Shown here: piece after piece, positions 37,484 to 46,936 of the stretch
Layout of the letters: every line of letters starts with the position of its first letter
Position numbering within the stretch: position 1 is the stretch's first letter
Source of the DNA: Streptomyces sp. DI166
GTDB taxonomy: Bacteria; Actinomycetota; Actinomycetes; Streptomycetales; Streptomycetaceae
Length of the DNA stretch: 64,000 nucleotides
Direction: 5' to 3'
Assembly: GCF_900091315.1 (NCBI RefSeq)
Contig: NZ_FLSP01000020.1
Location: 1-64,000 of the forward strand
Program-made: the position numbers and the translations under genes
The notes under the pieces: generated by a model
The model's database searches: none
What the model saw: only the letters and a program-made list of their open reading frames with translations
What the model was told of the DNA's origin: nothing

Positions 37484-38547
37484 CAGGACGTACACCGCGG
37501 CTGATCCGGGTGGGCCGGGTCGTGCCGGTGGGGCGGATCGGCCGCCCCGTGGAGGCCCGCGGCGGCCGGCCGCGCCGCCGGGGCACCCAGCCCAAGGTCG
37601 TCGCCCTCGGCGGCGGCAGGGGGCTGTCCGCCTCGCTTGCCGCGCTGCGCCGGATCACCGGCGACCTCACCGCCGTCGTCACCGTGGCCGACGACGGCGG
37701 CTCCAGCGGGCGCCTGCGCGCCGAGCTGGGCGTACTGCCGCCCGGCGACCTGCGCAAGGCGCTGGCCGCGCTGTGCGGCGACGACGACTGGGGCCAGACC
37801 TGGTCACGCGTGATCCAGCACCGCTTCACCTCCCACGGCGACCTGCATGACCACGCGCTCGGCAACCTGCTGATCGTCGCCCTGTGGGAGCAGCTCGGCG
37901 ACCACGTCCAGGCCCTGGACCTGGTCGGCAAGCTGCTCGGCGCGCACGGGCGCGTGCTGCCCATGTCCGCCGTGCCCCTGGAGCTCCAGGCGCTGGTCAA
38001 GGGCCACGACCCGGAGCGGCCCGAGGACGTCGAGACCGTACGCGGCCAGGCCACCGTCGCCCTTACCCCGGGTGAGGTCCAGTCCGTGCACCTGGTCCCG
38101 AACGACCCGCCCGCCGTCCCCGAGGCCGTCGAGGCCGTCCTGGACGCCGACTGGGTCGTGCTGGGCCCCGGCTCCTGGTTCTCCTCCGTCATCCCGCACC
38201 TGCTGGTGCCCCAGCTGCTGGACGCGCTGACCGAGACCAAGGCGCGCCGGGTACTCTCGCTGAACCTCGCCCCGCAGCCCGGAGAAACCGAAGGTTTCTC
38301 CCCGCAGCGTCATTTGGAGGTTTTGGGACGACACGCCCCTAAACTCGCCCTGGACGTGGTGCTGGCCGACGAGGCCGCCGTGCCCGACCGCGAGGTCCTC
38401 ACCGAGGCCGCCAAGCGGTTCGGGGCCGCGGTCGAGCTGGCTCCGGTCGCCCGGAGGGACGGAACCCCGCGGCACGACCCGGAGCTGCTCGCCGCCGCGT
38501 ACGACCGTATTTTTCGGATGCATGGAAGGATCGGCCCATGGCGATGA
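37480..38547 (+). CDS. yvcK: YvcK/CofD-like gluconeogenesis/cell-shape factor
   Basis: A 355-residue Rossmann-type protein. [42 protein letters not shown] near 40-80 is the nucleotide-sugar binding segment, followed by [21 protein letters not shown] and the [20 protein letters not shown] block. In Bacillus and mycobacteria YvcK binds UDP-sugars and supports cell-wall synthesis on gluconeogenic carbon. A basic ~38-residue N-terminal extension precedes the core. The ATG overlaps the rapZ stop (ATGA), and the 3' end overlaps whiA by 10 bases. Confidence 0.93.
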   Translation: MTGRTPRLIRVGRVVPVGRIGRPVEARGGRPRRRGTQPKVVALGGGRGLSASLAALRRITGDLTAVVTVADDGGSSGRLRAELGVLPPGDLRKALAALCGDDDWGQTWSRVIQHRFTSHGDLHDHALGNLLIVALWEQLGDHVQALDLVGKLLGAHGRVLPMSAVPLELQALVKGHDPERPEDVETVRGQATVALTPGEVQSVHLVPNDPPAVPEAVEAVLDADWVVLGPGSWFSSVIPHLLVPQLLDALTETKARRVLSLNLAPQPGETEGFSPQRHLEVLGRHAPKLALDVVLADEAAVPDREVLTEAAKRFGAAVELAPVARRDGTPRHDPELLAAAYDRIFRMHGRIGPWR

Positions 38548-39527
38548 CGGCAGCGGTGAAGGACGAGATCTCCCGGCTCCCCGTCACCCGGACCTGCTGC
38601 AGAAAGGCGGAGGTCTCCGCCATTCTGCGGTTCGCCGGCGGCCTCCACCTGGTCAGCGGGCGCATCGTGATCGAGGCGGAGCTGGACACCGCGATGGCCG
38701 CCCGGCGGCTCAAGCGGGACATCCTGGAGATCTTCGGCCATGCCTCCGAACTGATCGTGATGGCGCCGGGCGGGCTGCGCCGCGGCTCGCGCTACGTCGT
38801 CCGGGTCGTCGCGGGCGGTGACCAGCTGGCCCGGCAGACCGGCCTGGTCGACGGCCGGGGCCGCCCGATCCGCGGTCTGCCCCCGCAGGTCGTCTCCGGC
38901 GCCACCTGCGACGCCGAGGCCGCCTGGCGCGGCGCCTTCCTGGCGCACGGCTCGCTCACCGAGCCCGGCCGCTCCTCCTCCCTGGAGGTCACCTGCCCCG
39001 GCCCCGAGGCCGCGCTCGCCCTGGTCGGCGCCGCCCGCCGCCTGTCCATCGCCGCCAAGGCCCGCGAGGTGCGCGGCGTGGACCGCGTGGTCGTCCGCGA
39101 CGGCGACGCCATCGGCGCGCTGCTCACCCGGCTCGGCGCCCATGAGTCGGTGCTGGCCTGGGAGGAGCGCCGGATGCGCCGCGAGGTACGGGCCACGGCG
39201 AACCGGCTCGCCAACTTCGACGACGCCAACCTGCGCCGCTCGGCACGCGCCGCTGTGGCCGCCGGTGCCCGTGTCCAGCGGGCCCTGGAGATCCTCGGCG
39301 ACGACGTCCCCGAGCACCTCGCCGCGGCCGGCCGGCTGCGCATGGAGCACAAGCAGGCCTCCCTGGAGGAGCTGGGCGCGCTCGCCGACCCGCCGCTGAC
39401 CAAGGACGCCGTCGCCGGCCGTATCCGCCGGCTGCTCGCCATGGCCGACAAGCGCGCCCAGGACCTCGGCATCCCGGGCACGGAGTCCAGCCTCACCGAG
39501 GAGATGGCCGACAACCTCGTCGGCTGA
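38538..39527 (+). CDS. whiA: Sporulation transcription factor WhiA
   Basis: A 329-residue protein. The N-terminal two-thirds is a degenerate LAGLIDADG homing-endonuclease fold ([27 protein letters not shown]-like strands, [20 protein letters not shown]). The C-terminal helix-turn-helix is [31 protein letters not shown]. In Streptomyces WhiA works with WhiB to halt growth and start septation of aerial hyphae. The ATG at 38538 lies inside the yvcK 3' end, with GGAAGG eight bases upstream; a perfect terminator follows the gene. Confidence 0.96.
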   Translation: MAMTAAVKDEISRLPVTRTCCRKAEVSAILRFAGGLHLVSGRIVIEAELDTAMAARRLKRDILEIFGHASELIVMAPGGLRRGSRYVVRVVAGGDQLARQTGLVDGRGRPIRGLPPQVVSGATCDAEAAWRGAFLAHGSLTEPGRSSSLEVTCPGPEAALALVGAARRLSIAAKAREVRGVDRVVVRDGDAIGALLTRLGAHESVLAWEERRMRREVRATANRLANFDDANLRRSARAAVAAGARVQRALEILGDDVPEHLAAAGRLRMEHKQASLEELGALADPPLTKDAVAGRIRRLLAMADKRAQDLGIPGTESSLTEEMADNLVG

Positions 39528-39538
39528 CGCCCGTTCAG

Positions 39539-39585
39539 AACGCCGGTGAACACGCCCACTTGGGGGACGTTCACCGGCGTTTTCG
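39539..39585 (+). terminator. Terminator of the uvrC-rapZ-yvcK-whiA operon
   Basis: A 13-bp stem AACGCCGGTGAAC (39539-39551) / GTTCACCGGCGTT (39569-39581), followed by TTCG with a short T-run (TTTT at 39580-39583). Confidence 0.85.
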
Positions 39586-39673
39586 TGGCTGTGAGGCGCC
39601 CTTGACTCGATCTTGGTGTGACATGAGCCTGGCAACTGTTCGCTGACGTGGCGAACCCACGCTAGGGGGGTTC

Positions 39674-42631
39674 ATGAGACACAGAGCGAGATCGATCCTC
39701 GCTGTCGGCGCGCTCCTGATCGGCGGAGCGAGCATCGCACCCATTGCCCAAGCACAGGACGAGAACCCGGACGCACCCGGTCCGGAGCAGGTCAAGGTCT
39801 TCCGCGCCGAGGTCACCAAGAAGCAGATACCGCTGCTGCTGGCCGCCGGACAGGACGGCCACGAACTCGGCGAGCAGGCACCCGCCAGGGGCACCGCCAC
39901 GGTCGAGGTCTACCTCACCGACAAGCAGGCGGAGAAGCTTCAGGACCAGGGCGTACGGCTCACCGAGCACGAGCTGTCCGCCAAGTCCGAGCGGCGCGTG
40001 GAGGCCGCCGCCGAGGGCGTCTTCCGCCCGTACAGCGGCAGCGGCGGCCTGAAGGAGGAGATCCTGCGCACCGGCCGGGACAACCCCGGCCTGACCAAGG
40101 TCGTCTCCATCGGGAAGACGATCAGCGGCCAGGACATCCTCGCGGTGAAGCTCACCAAGAACGCCCAGCGGGTCAAGGACGGGTCCCGGCCCGCCGTGCT
40201 GTACATGTCCAACCAGCACGCGCGCGAGTGGATCACCCCGGAGATGACCCGGCGTCTGATGCACCACTACCTGGACAACTACCGCACGGACAAACGGATC
40301 AGGAAGATCGTCGACCGCACCGAGCTGTGGTTCGTGCTCTCCGCCAACCCCGACGGCTACGACCACACCTTCGGTGAGGACGGCGACCGCCTCTGGCGCA
40401 AGAACCTCCGCGACGTCAACGCCGACGGAGTCATCGGCACCGGCGACGGCGTCGACCTCAACCGCAACTTCCCCTACAAGTGGGGCTACGACGACGAGGG
40501 CTCCTCGCCGCACCCCGCCAGCCAGACCTACCGTGGCGCGTCCCCCGGCTCCGAGCCGGAGACCAAGGCGATCGACGCCCTGCAGAAGCGCATCGGCTTC
40601 GCCTTCGGCATCAACTACCACTCGGCCGCCGAACTCCTCCTGTACGGCGTCGGCTGGCAGGTCGCCACCGACACCCCCGACGACGTCCTGTACAAGGCGC
40701 TCGCCGGAACCCCCGGCAACTCCGCGATCCCCGGCTACCACCCGCAGGTCTCCTCGGAGCTGTACACCACCAACGGCGAGGCCGACGGACACGCCTCCAA
40801 CGTCAACGGCATGGCGATGTTCACCCCCGAGATGTCCACCTGCCAGACCGCCTCCGACGTCGACCCCGACGACGAGTGGCGCGCCTCCGACTGCCGGTCG
40901 GTGTTCAACTTCCCGGACGACGAGAAGCTGATCCAGCAGGAGTTCGCCAAGAACATCCCCTTCGCGCTCTCCGTCGCCGAGTCCGCCGCCCACCCCGACC
41001 GGCCGGTCTCCGCGATCGGCGCCGAGGCCGCCGACTTCACCCCGGCGCCCTTCACCACCTCCTACTCGCGCGGCGCCGACCAGGAGGTCTCCGTCGTCGC
41101 CCGCAAGTCGCTGCGCGACAAGGAGCTCAAGTACCGCGTCAACGGCGGTCGTACGCTCGACATGGCGCTCAAGCGGTGGAAGGGCGGCGAGACCTACGGC
41201 GGTGAGGACAACCTCCACTTCGACGAGTACCGCGCCAAGGTCGCCGACGGCGACGTGGGCGACAAGGTCGAGGTGTGGTTCACCGGCGAGACCCGCGGCG
41301 GCAAGAAGGTCTCAAGCGAGCGCTTCACCTACACCGTGGCCGAGCGCCCGCGCGCGGACGTTCTCGTCGTCGCCGAGGAGGGCGCCGCGGCCACCGCGAC
41401 GAAGACCTACGTCGACGCCCTGAGGGCGAACGGCCACCGGGCCGCCGTCTGGGACGTCGCCACCCAGGGCGCGCCGCACGCCCTCGGCGTACTCGGCCAC
41501 TTCGAGACCGTCGTCCACTACACCGGCGCTTCCGCCCCCGGCAACGCCACCCAGCTCCAGCTCCGCGCCTACCTCAACGAGGGCGGCAAGCTGATCGAGG
41601 CCGGCGAACTGGCCGGCGGCAGCGTCAGCCTCGCCGACGGCACCCCGTCCAACGACTTCAGCCAGTACTACCTCGGCGCCTACACCCGTACGTCGCTGTC
41701 CGGCGCCACCGCCTTCGAGGGCTCCGGCGCACTCGCGGGCGCCAAGGGCGCGCTGGCCGGGGCGCCGGGCAACCCGCTGAACGCGGCCGGGACCTACAGC
41801 GTCACCTCCGAGACCCTGGCCCCGGACCGGTTCCCGCAGTTCGCCAGCTCCGGGGCGGGCGGCTACCCGGGCACGGTCAACCCGTACGGCCCGTACGAGG
41901 GCGAGGCCATGGCGGCCGTCACGCACAGCGACTACGCCTGGAACCGGCTCACCCGCACCGTCGACCTCACCTCGGTCACCGCCTCCCAGGCGCCCACCCT
42001 GCGCGCCCGCATGCTGTGGAGCACCGAGCCGGGTTACGACCACGCCGTGCTGGAGGCCCGGACGGCGGGCGGCGACGACTGGACCACGCTGCCGGAACTC
42101 GGTGGCGCGACCGGCACCGCCGTGCCCGAGGAGTGCTCGGCCGGGTTCTTCATCCAGGCCCACCCGGCACTCGGCCGGTACCTCACGCTCGACGGCGGTG
42201 CCTGCGCGGCGAGCGGCCGGAGCGGCGCCTGGAACAGCTTCACCGGGGCCTCGGACGGCTGGCAGGAGGTCTCCTTCGACCTGTCCGCGTACGCGGGCCG
42301 GACCGTGGAGCTGTCCTTCAGCTACATCACCGACCCCGGCTCCGGCGGCCGCGGCGTCCTCGTCGACAACGCCTCCGTCGTGATCGGCGGCGGCGCGGCC
42401 GAGACCGAGGGCTTCGAGACCTCGCTCGGCGCCTGGACCACCCCCGGCCCGCCCGCGGGCAGCCCCGCGGTGGTCAAGGACTGGTCGCGCGTGGGTCAGC
42501 TCTTCCGGACCTACGGCGCGGTCACCACCCACGACACCGTGCTGCTGGGCTTCGGCCTGGAGCACGTGGTCGCCCCGGCCGACCGAACGGCACTGATCGG
42601 CGAGGCACTCGCCTCCCTCGACTCCGAGTGA
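39674..42631 (+). CDS. Secreted zinc carboxypeptidase (M14) with C-terminal beta domains
   Basis: A 985-residue exoenzyme. The signal peptide is MRHRARSILAVGALLIGG... ending near AQA at 27. A propeptide-like region follows to about 110. The M14 domain has the zinc site H182-x-x-E185 (NQHARE) and H316 (INYHSAAE), with the general base E386 in FTPEMS. After about 460 come beta-rich modules, including an LF-type GAT-like segment (ADVLVVAEEGAAATATKTYVDALRANGHRAAVWDV) and a lamin/CBM-like sandwich (WQEVSFDLSAYAGRTVELSFSYITD..GRGVLVDN). It would degrade extracellular peptides. The ATG at 39674 follows GGGGGG. A GTTCGC...GCGAAC inverted repeat lies upstream at 39638-39656. Confidence 0.9.
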   Translation: MRHRARSILAVGALLIGGASIAPIAQAQDENPDAPGPEQVKVFRAEVTKKQIPLLLAAGQDGHELGEQAPARGTATVEVYLTDKQAEKLQDQGVRLTEHELSAKSERRVEAAAEGVFRPYSGSGGLKEEILRTGRDNPGLTKVVSIGKTISGQDILAVKLTKNAQRVKDGSRPAVLYMSNQHAREWITPEMTRRLMHHYLDNYRTDKRIRKIVDRTELWFVLSANPDGYDHTFGEDGDRLWRKNLRDVNADGVIGTGDGVDLNRNFPYKWGYDDEGSSPHPASQTYRGASPGSEPETKAIDALQKRIGFAFGINYHSAAELLLYGVGWQVATDTPDDVLYKALAGTPGNSAIPGYHPQVSSELYTTNGEADGHASNVNGMAMFTPEMSTCQTASDVDPDDEWRASDCRSVFNFPDDEKLIQQEFAKNIPFALSVAESAAHPDRPVSAIGAEAADFTPAPFTTSYSRGADQEVSVVARKSLRDKELKYRVNGGRTLDMALKRWKGGETYGGEDNLHFDEYRAKVADGDVGDKVEVWFTGETRGGKKVSSERFTYTVAERPRADVLVVAEEGAAATATKTYVDALRANGHRAAVWDVATQGAPHALGVLGHFETVVHYTGASAPGNATQLQLRAYLNEGGKLIEAGELAGGSVSLADGTPSNDFSQYYLGAYTRTSLSGATAFEGSGALAGAKGALAGAPGNPLNAAGTYSVTSETLAPDRFPQFASSGAGGYPGTVNPYGPYEGEAMAAVTHSDYAWNRLTRTVDLTSVTASQAPTLRARMLWSTEPGYDHAVLEARTAGGDDWTTLPELGGATGTAVPEECSAGFFIQAHPALGRYLTLDGGACAASGRSGAWNSFTGASDGWQEVSFDLSAYAGRTVELSFSYITDPGSGGRGVLVDNASVVIGGGAAETEGFETSLGAWTTPGPPAGSPAVVKDWSRVGQLFRTYGAVTTHDTVLLGFGLEHVVAPADRTALIGEALASLDSE

Positions 42632-42664
42632 CGAAAAGATGACGAGGAGTCAACCCTGAGGGGT

Positions 42665-42694
42665 GGTCCGTACCCCTACTGGCGGGTACGGACC
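42665..42694 (+). terminator. Hairpin after the M14 peptidase gene
   Basis: A perfect 11-bp stem GGTCCGTACCC (42665-42675) / GGGTACGGACC (42684-42694), 33 bp after the stop codon, no U-run. Confidence 0.6.
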
Positions 42695-42748
42695 GCCTGC
42701 CCGTGTATGGGACATCTCGATGTCACCAAGGGGGCCTCAGGGAGGTAG

Positions 42749-43834
<1,086 letters not shown>

Positions 43835-43864
43835 TCCACAGAGCGGACACCTCGATGTGAGTGC

Positions 43865-43902
43865 AGGGCTCGTGCGGCGCGATGATGCGTTGCACGAGCC
43901 CT
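43865..43902 (+). terminator. Hairpin between gap and pgk
   Basis: AGGGCTCGTGC (43865-43875) pairs perfectly with GCACGAGCCCT (43892-43902) across a 16-nt loop, followed by TACTCG. Confidence 0.65.
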
Positions 43903-43955
43903 TACTCGCGTGATCAGCTTTCGCACGACCAGAGCCTCTTCAGGAGTCCCCTTAT

Positions 43956-45167
43956 ATGAAGACGATCGACGAACTCCTCGCCGAAGGTGTCGCCGGCAAG
44001 CGGGTCTTCGTCCGCGCCGACCTGAACGTGCCGCTGGCCGGCACCACGATCACCGACGACGGCCGGATCCGCGCCGTGCTGCCCACCGTCAAGGCCCTCG
44101 CCGAGGCGGGCGCCCGCGTGGTCGTCGCCTCCCACCTGGGCCGCCCCAAGGGTGCCCCGGACCCGGCGTTCTCCCTCGCGCCCGCCGCCGCACGGCTCGG
44201 CGAACTCCTCGGCGCCGAGGTGGCCTTCGCGACCGACACCGTCGGCGAGTCCGCGCAGGCCGTCGTCGCCGGCCTGGGCGACGGGCAGGTCGCCGTCGTC
44301 GAGAACCTGCGCTTCAACGCCGGCGAGACCTCCAAGGACGACGCCGAGCGCGCCGCGTTCGCCGACCGGCTCGCCGCCCTCGCCGACGTCTACGTCGGTG
44401 ACGGCTTCGGCGCCGTGCACCGCAAGCACGCCTCCGTCTTCGACCTCCCGGCGAAGCTGCCGCACTACGCGGGCTACCTCATCGCCACCGAGGTCGGCGT
44501 GCTGAAGAAGCTCACCGACGAGGTCCAGCGGCCCTACGTCGTGGCCCTCGGCGGCGCCAAGGTCTCCGACAAGCTCGCCGTCATCGACCAGCTGCTCGGC
44601 AAGGCCGACCGGCTGCTCATCGGCGGCGGCATGGCGTACACCTTCCTCAAGGCCAAGGGCTACGAGATCGGCAACTCGCTGCTCCAGGAGGACCAGATCC
44701 CGGCCGTCCAGGAGTACCTGGAGCGCGCCGAGAAGAACGGCGTCGAGCTGGTCCTGCCGGTCGACACGCTGGTCGCGGCCGACTTCCCGGACCTGAAGAC
44801 CAAGGCCCCGGCCAACCCCACCGCCGTCGCCGCGGACGCCATCCCGGCCGGCCAGCAGGGCCTGGACATCGGTCCGGAGACCCGCAAGCTCTACGCCTCG
44901 AAGCTCGCCGACGCGGCCACCGTCTTCTGGAACGGCCCCATGGGCGTCTTCGAGCACCCCGACTACGCCGAGGGCACCAAGGCGGTCGCCCAGGCTCTCC
45001 TCGACTCCCCGGCCTTCACGGTGGTCGGCGGCGGAGACTCCGCCGCCGCCGTGCGCATCCTGGGCTTCGACGAGACCGCATTCGGCCACATCTCGACCGG
45101 CGGCGGCGCCTCCCTCGAATACCTTGAGGGCAAGACGCTCCCCGGCCTCGCCGCACTGGAGGACTGA
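43956..45167 (+). CDS. pgk: Phosphoglycerate kinase
   Basis: A 403-residue glycolytic kinase making ATP from 1,3-bisphosphoglycerate: the N-terminal RVFVRADLNVPL signature, SHLGRPKG, a NLRFNAGE block, VVALGGAKVSDK with the nucleotide-binding Gly/Lys, the NGPMGVFE motif and the C-terminal VVGGGDSAAA loop. The family length is normal. The gene ends 6 bp before tpiA, so the two are co-transcribed; a shared ribosome site is close to the pgk stop. Confidence 0.97.
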   Translation: MKTIDELLAEGVAGKRVFVRADLNVPLAGTTITDDGRIRAVLPTVKALAEAGARVVVASHLGRPKGAPDPAFSLAPAAARLGELLGAEVAFATDTVGESAQAVVAGLGDGQVAVVENLRFNAGETSKDDAERAAFADRLAALADVYVGDGFGAVHRKHASVFDLPAKLPHYAGYLIATEVGVLKKLTDEVQRPYVVALGGAKVSDKLAVIDQLLGKADRLLIGGGMAYTFLKAKGYEIGNSLLQEDQIPAVQEYLERAEKNGVELVLPVDTLVAADFPDLKTKAPANPTAVAADAIPAGQQGLDIGPETRKLYASKLADAATVFWNGPMGVFEHPDYAEGTKAVAQALLDSPAFTVVGGGDSAAAVRILGFDETAFGHISTGGGASLEYLEGKTLPGLAALED

Positions 45168-45173
45168 CCCTCA

Positions 45174-45950
45174 ATGACCACCCGTACGCCGCTGATGGCG
45201 GGCAACTGGAAGATGAACCTCAACCACCTTGAGGCCATCGCCCACACCCAGAAGCTCGCCTTCGCTCTGGCCGACAAGGACTACGAGGCCGTCGAGGTCG
45301 CCGTCCTGCCGCCCTTCACCGACCTGCGCTCCGTGCAGACCCTGGTCGAGCACGACAAGCTGCGGATCAAGTACGGCGCCCAGGACATCTCCGCGCACGA
45401 CTCCGGCGCCTACACCGGCGAGATCTCGGGCCCGATGCTGGCCAAGCTGCGGTGCACCTACGTGGCGATCGGCCACTCCGAGCGCCGCCAGTACCACAAC
45501 GAGACCGACGAGATCGTCAACAGCAAGGTCAAGGCCGCCTACAAGCACGGCCTGACCCCGATCCTGTGCGTCGGCGAGGAGCTGGAGGTCCGTGAGGCCG
45601 GCAACCACGTCGCGCACACCCTCGCCCAGGTCGAGGGCGGTCTGAAGGACCTCCCGGCCGAGCAGGCCGAGACCGTCGTGATCGCCTACGAGCCCGTGTG
45701 GGCCATCGGCACCGGCAAGGTCTGCGGCGCCGAGGACGCCCAGGAGGTCTGCGCGGCCATCCGCGGCAAGCTCGCCGAGCTGTACTCCCAGGACGTGGCC
45801 GACAAGATCCGCATCCAGTACGGCGGCTCGGTGAAGTCGGGCAACGTGGCCGAGATCATGGCCCAGGCCGACATCGACGGCGCCCTGGTCGGCGGCGCGT
45901 CGCTGGACGCGGACGAGTTCGTCAAGATCGTGCGCTTCCGCGACCAGTGA
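45174..45950 (+). CDS. tpiA: Triosephosphate isomerase
   Basis: A 258-residue TIM barrel interconverting dihydroxyacetone phosphate and glyceraldehyde-3-phosphate. Active-site residues are visible: N and K in AGNWKMN near 10-16, the electrophilic His in IGHSERR, the catalytic Glu in [11 protein letters not shown] followed by the mobile lid, and the phosphate-binding YGGSVKSGN and LVGGASL loops. Very close to pgk (6 bp), it is the last gene of that operon before a GC-rich hairpin. Confidence 0.97.
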   Translation: MTTRTPLMAGNWKMNLNHLEAIAHTQKLAFALADKDYEAVEVAVLPPFTDLRSVQTLVEHDKLRIKYGAQDISAHDSGAYTGEISGPMLAKLRCTYVAIGHSERRQYHNETDEIVNSKVKAAYKHGLTPILCVGEELEVREAGNHVAHTLAQVEGGLKDLPAEQAETVVIAYEPVWAIGTGKVCGAEDAQEVCAAIRGKLAELYSQDVADKIRIQYGGSVKSGNVAEIMAQADIDGALVGGASLDADEFVKIVRFRDQ

Positions 45951-45984
45951 GTATGCCTTAACGGCGATCCGTCGTACCCTTGCG

Positions 45985-46009
45985 GGGGCACAGCCCGTGG
46001 CTGTGCCCC
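45985..46009 (+). terminator. Hairpin between tpiA and secG
   Basis: A perfect 11-bp stem GGGGCACAGCC (45985-45995) / GGCTGTGCCCC (45999-46009) with a 3-nt loop, followed by TGTCGTCC. It may attenuate read-through into secG. Confidence 0.65.
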
Positions 46010-46045
46010 TGTCGTCCATCCAGATCCGAGGAAGTTGGTCCAGCC

Positions 46046-46282
46046 GTGGTTATGGGGTTCTCGATCGCCCTGATCGTGTTCAGCGGGCTGCTGATGCTGC
46101 TGGTGCTGATGCACAAGGGCAAGGGCGGCGGCCTCTCCGACATGTTCGGTGGCGGCATGCAGTCGTCCGTCGGCGGCTCCTCGGTCGCCGAGCGCAACCT
46201 CGACCGGATCACGGTCGTGGTCGGTCTGCTGTGGTTCGCGTGCATTGTCGTGCTCGGCCTTCTGATGAAGGTCAACAACTGA
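46046..46282 (+). CDS. secG: Protein translocase subunit SecG
   Basis: A 78-residue protein with two membrane helices (about 4-22 and 55-74) around the conserved cytoplasmic loop MHKGKGGGLSDMFGGG. It assists SecYE during protein export. The GTG at 46046 (reading MVMGFSIALI) follows GAGGAAG; an ATG two codons later is an alternative. Linkage downstream of tpiA is the normal actinobacterial order. Confidence 0.93.
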   Translation: MVMGFSIALIVFSGLLMLLVLMHKGKGGGLSDMFGGGMQSSVGGSSVAERNLDRITVVVGLLWFACIVVLGLLMKVNN

Positions 46283-46299
46283 CCCGCGCGCACATTCCG

Positions 46300-46453
46300 T
46301 ACGTAAGGCCCCATGTTCGGTACGCGCGGCAGAGCGCGGCCTATCATGGGGCTTGCGTCTTGATATGGGGCCTGTAACTCCAATCACTGGACGTGCGTTG
46401 GGCCTTACGTAGACTGAGGCGCTCGCAACGAAGCGACACGCCGACTCGCTTCG
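46300..46453. promoter_or_regulatory. Nested inverted and direct repeats between secG and the RbpA-like gene
   Basis: TACGTAAGGCCC (46300-46311) is mirrored exactly by GGGCCTTACGTA (46400-46411). Between them are two imperfect further copies of the right-hand motif, starting with ATGGGGC at 46346 and 46365. Two -10-like hexamers, TATCAT (46342-46347) and TAGACT (46410-46415), overlap copies. Further on, CGAAGCG (46429-46435) and CGCTTCG (46447-46453) form a leader hairpin before the ribosome site of the RbpA-like gene. Confidence 0.5.
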
Positions 46454-46480
46454 CGGCACCATCACGCAGGGAGTTACACC

Positions 46481-46816
46481 GTGGCAAGTGGCAACGCGAT
46501 CCGAGGAAGCCGGGTCGGGGCGGGGCCGATGGGCGAGGCCGAGCGCGGCGAGTCCGCGCCCCGGCTGCGCATCTCCTTCTGGTGCTCCAACGGGCACGAG
46601 ACTCAGCCCAGCTTCGCCAGCGACGCGCAGGTTCCCGACACCTGGGACTGCCCGCGCTGTGGCTTCCCCGCCGGTCAGGACCGGGACAACCCGCCGGACC
46701 CGCCGCGCACCGAGCCGTACAAGACGCATCTGGCGTACGTACGGGAGCGGCGCAGCGACGCGGACGGCGAGGCGATCCTCGCCGAGGCGCTCGCCAAACT
46801 GCGCGGCGAGATCTAG
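46481..46816 (+). CDS. RbpA-family RNA polymerase-binding protein
   Basis: A 111-residue protein. IRGSRVGAG at the N-terminus, the FWCSNGHETQPSFASDAQVPDTWDCPRCG core and the C-terminal PYKTHLAYVRERRSDADGEAILAEALAKLR follow the RbpA pattern (basic linker, core, sigma-interacting helix region). C35, H39, C57 and C60 could bind zinc. RbpA stabilises RNA polymerase holoenzyme with the principal sigma factor in actinobacteria. It differs from canonical RbpA in the linker and the tail, so it may be a paralogue with a different sigma preference. GTG 46481 follows GGGAG. Confidence 0.8.
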   Translation: MASGNAIRGSRVGAGPMGEAERGESAPRLRISFWCSNGHETQPSFASDAQVPDTWDCPRCGFPAGQDRDNPPDPPRTEPYKTHLAYVRERRSDADGEAILAEALAKLRGEI

Positions 46817-46895
46817 CAGTTCACCACCGGCCGGGCACCGAGGCGTGCCTGGCCGAAGCTGTCTCACCGGCCACCGCCGTGCAGGTCACGGCCGA

Positions 46896-46918
46896 TTGTC
46901 AGTGGTGCCCTCTACGGT
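46896..46918 (+). promoter_or_regulatory. PafBC-type DNA-damage promoter of an MFS exporter
   Basis: TTGTCAGTG at 46896-46904, 8 nt, then TACGGT at 46913-46918: identical in both elements and spacing to the uvrB promoter. Transcription would begin near 46925. Confidence 0.75.
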
Positions 46919-46936
46919 TTGTGCATCGGGCGGACC

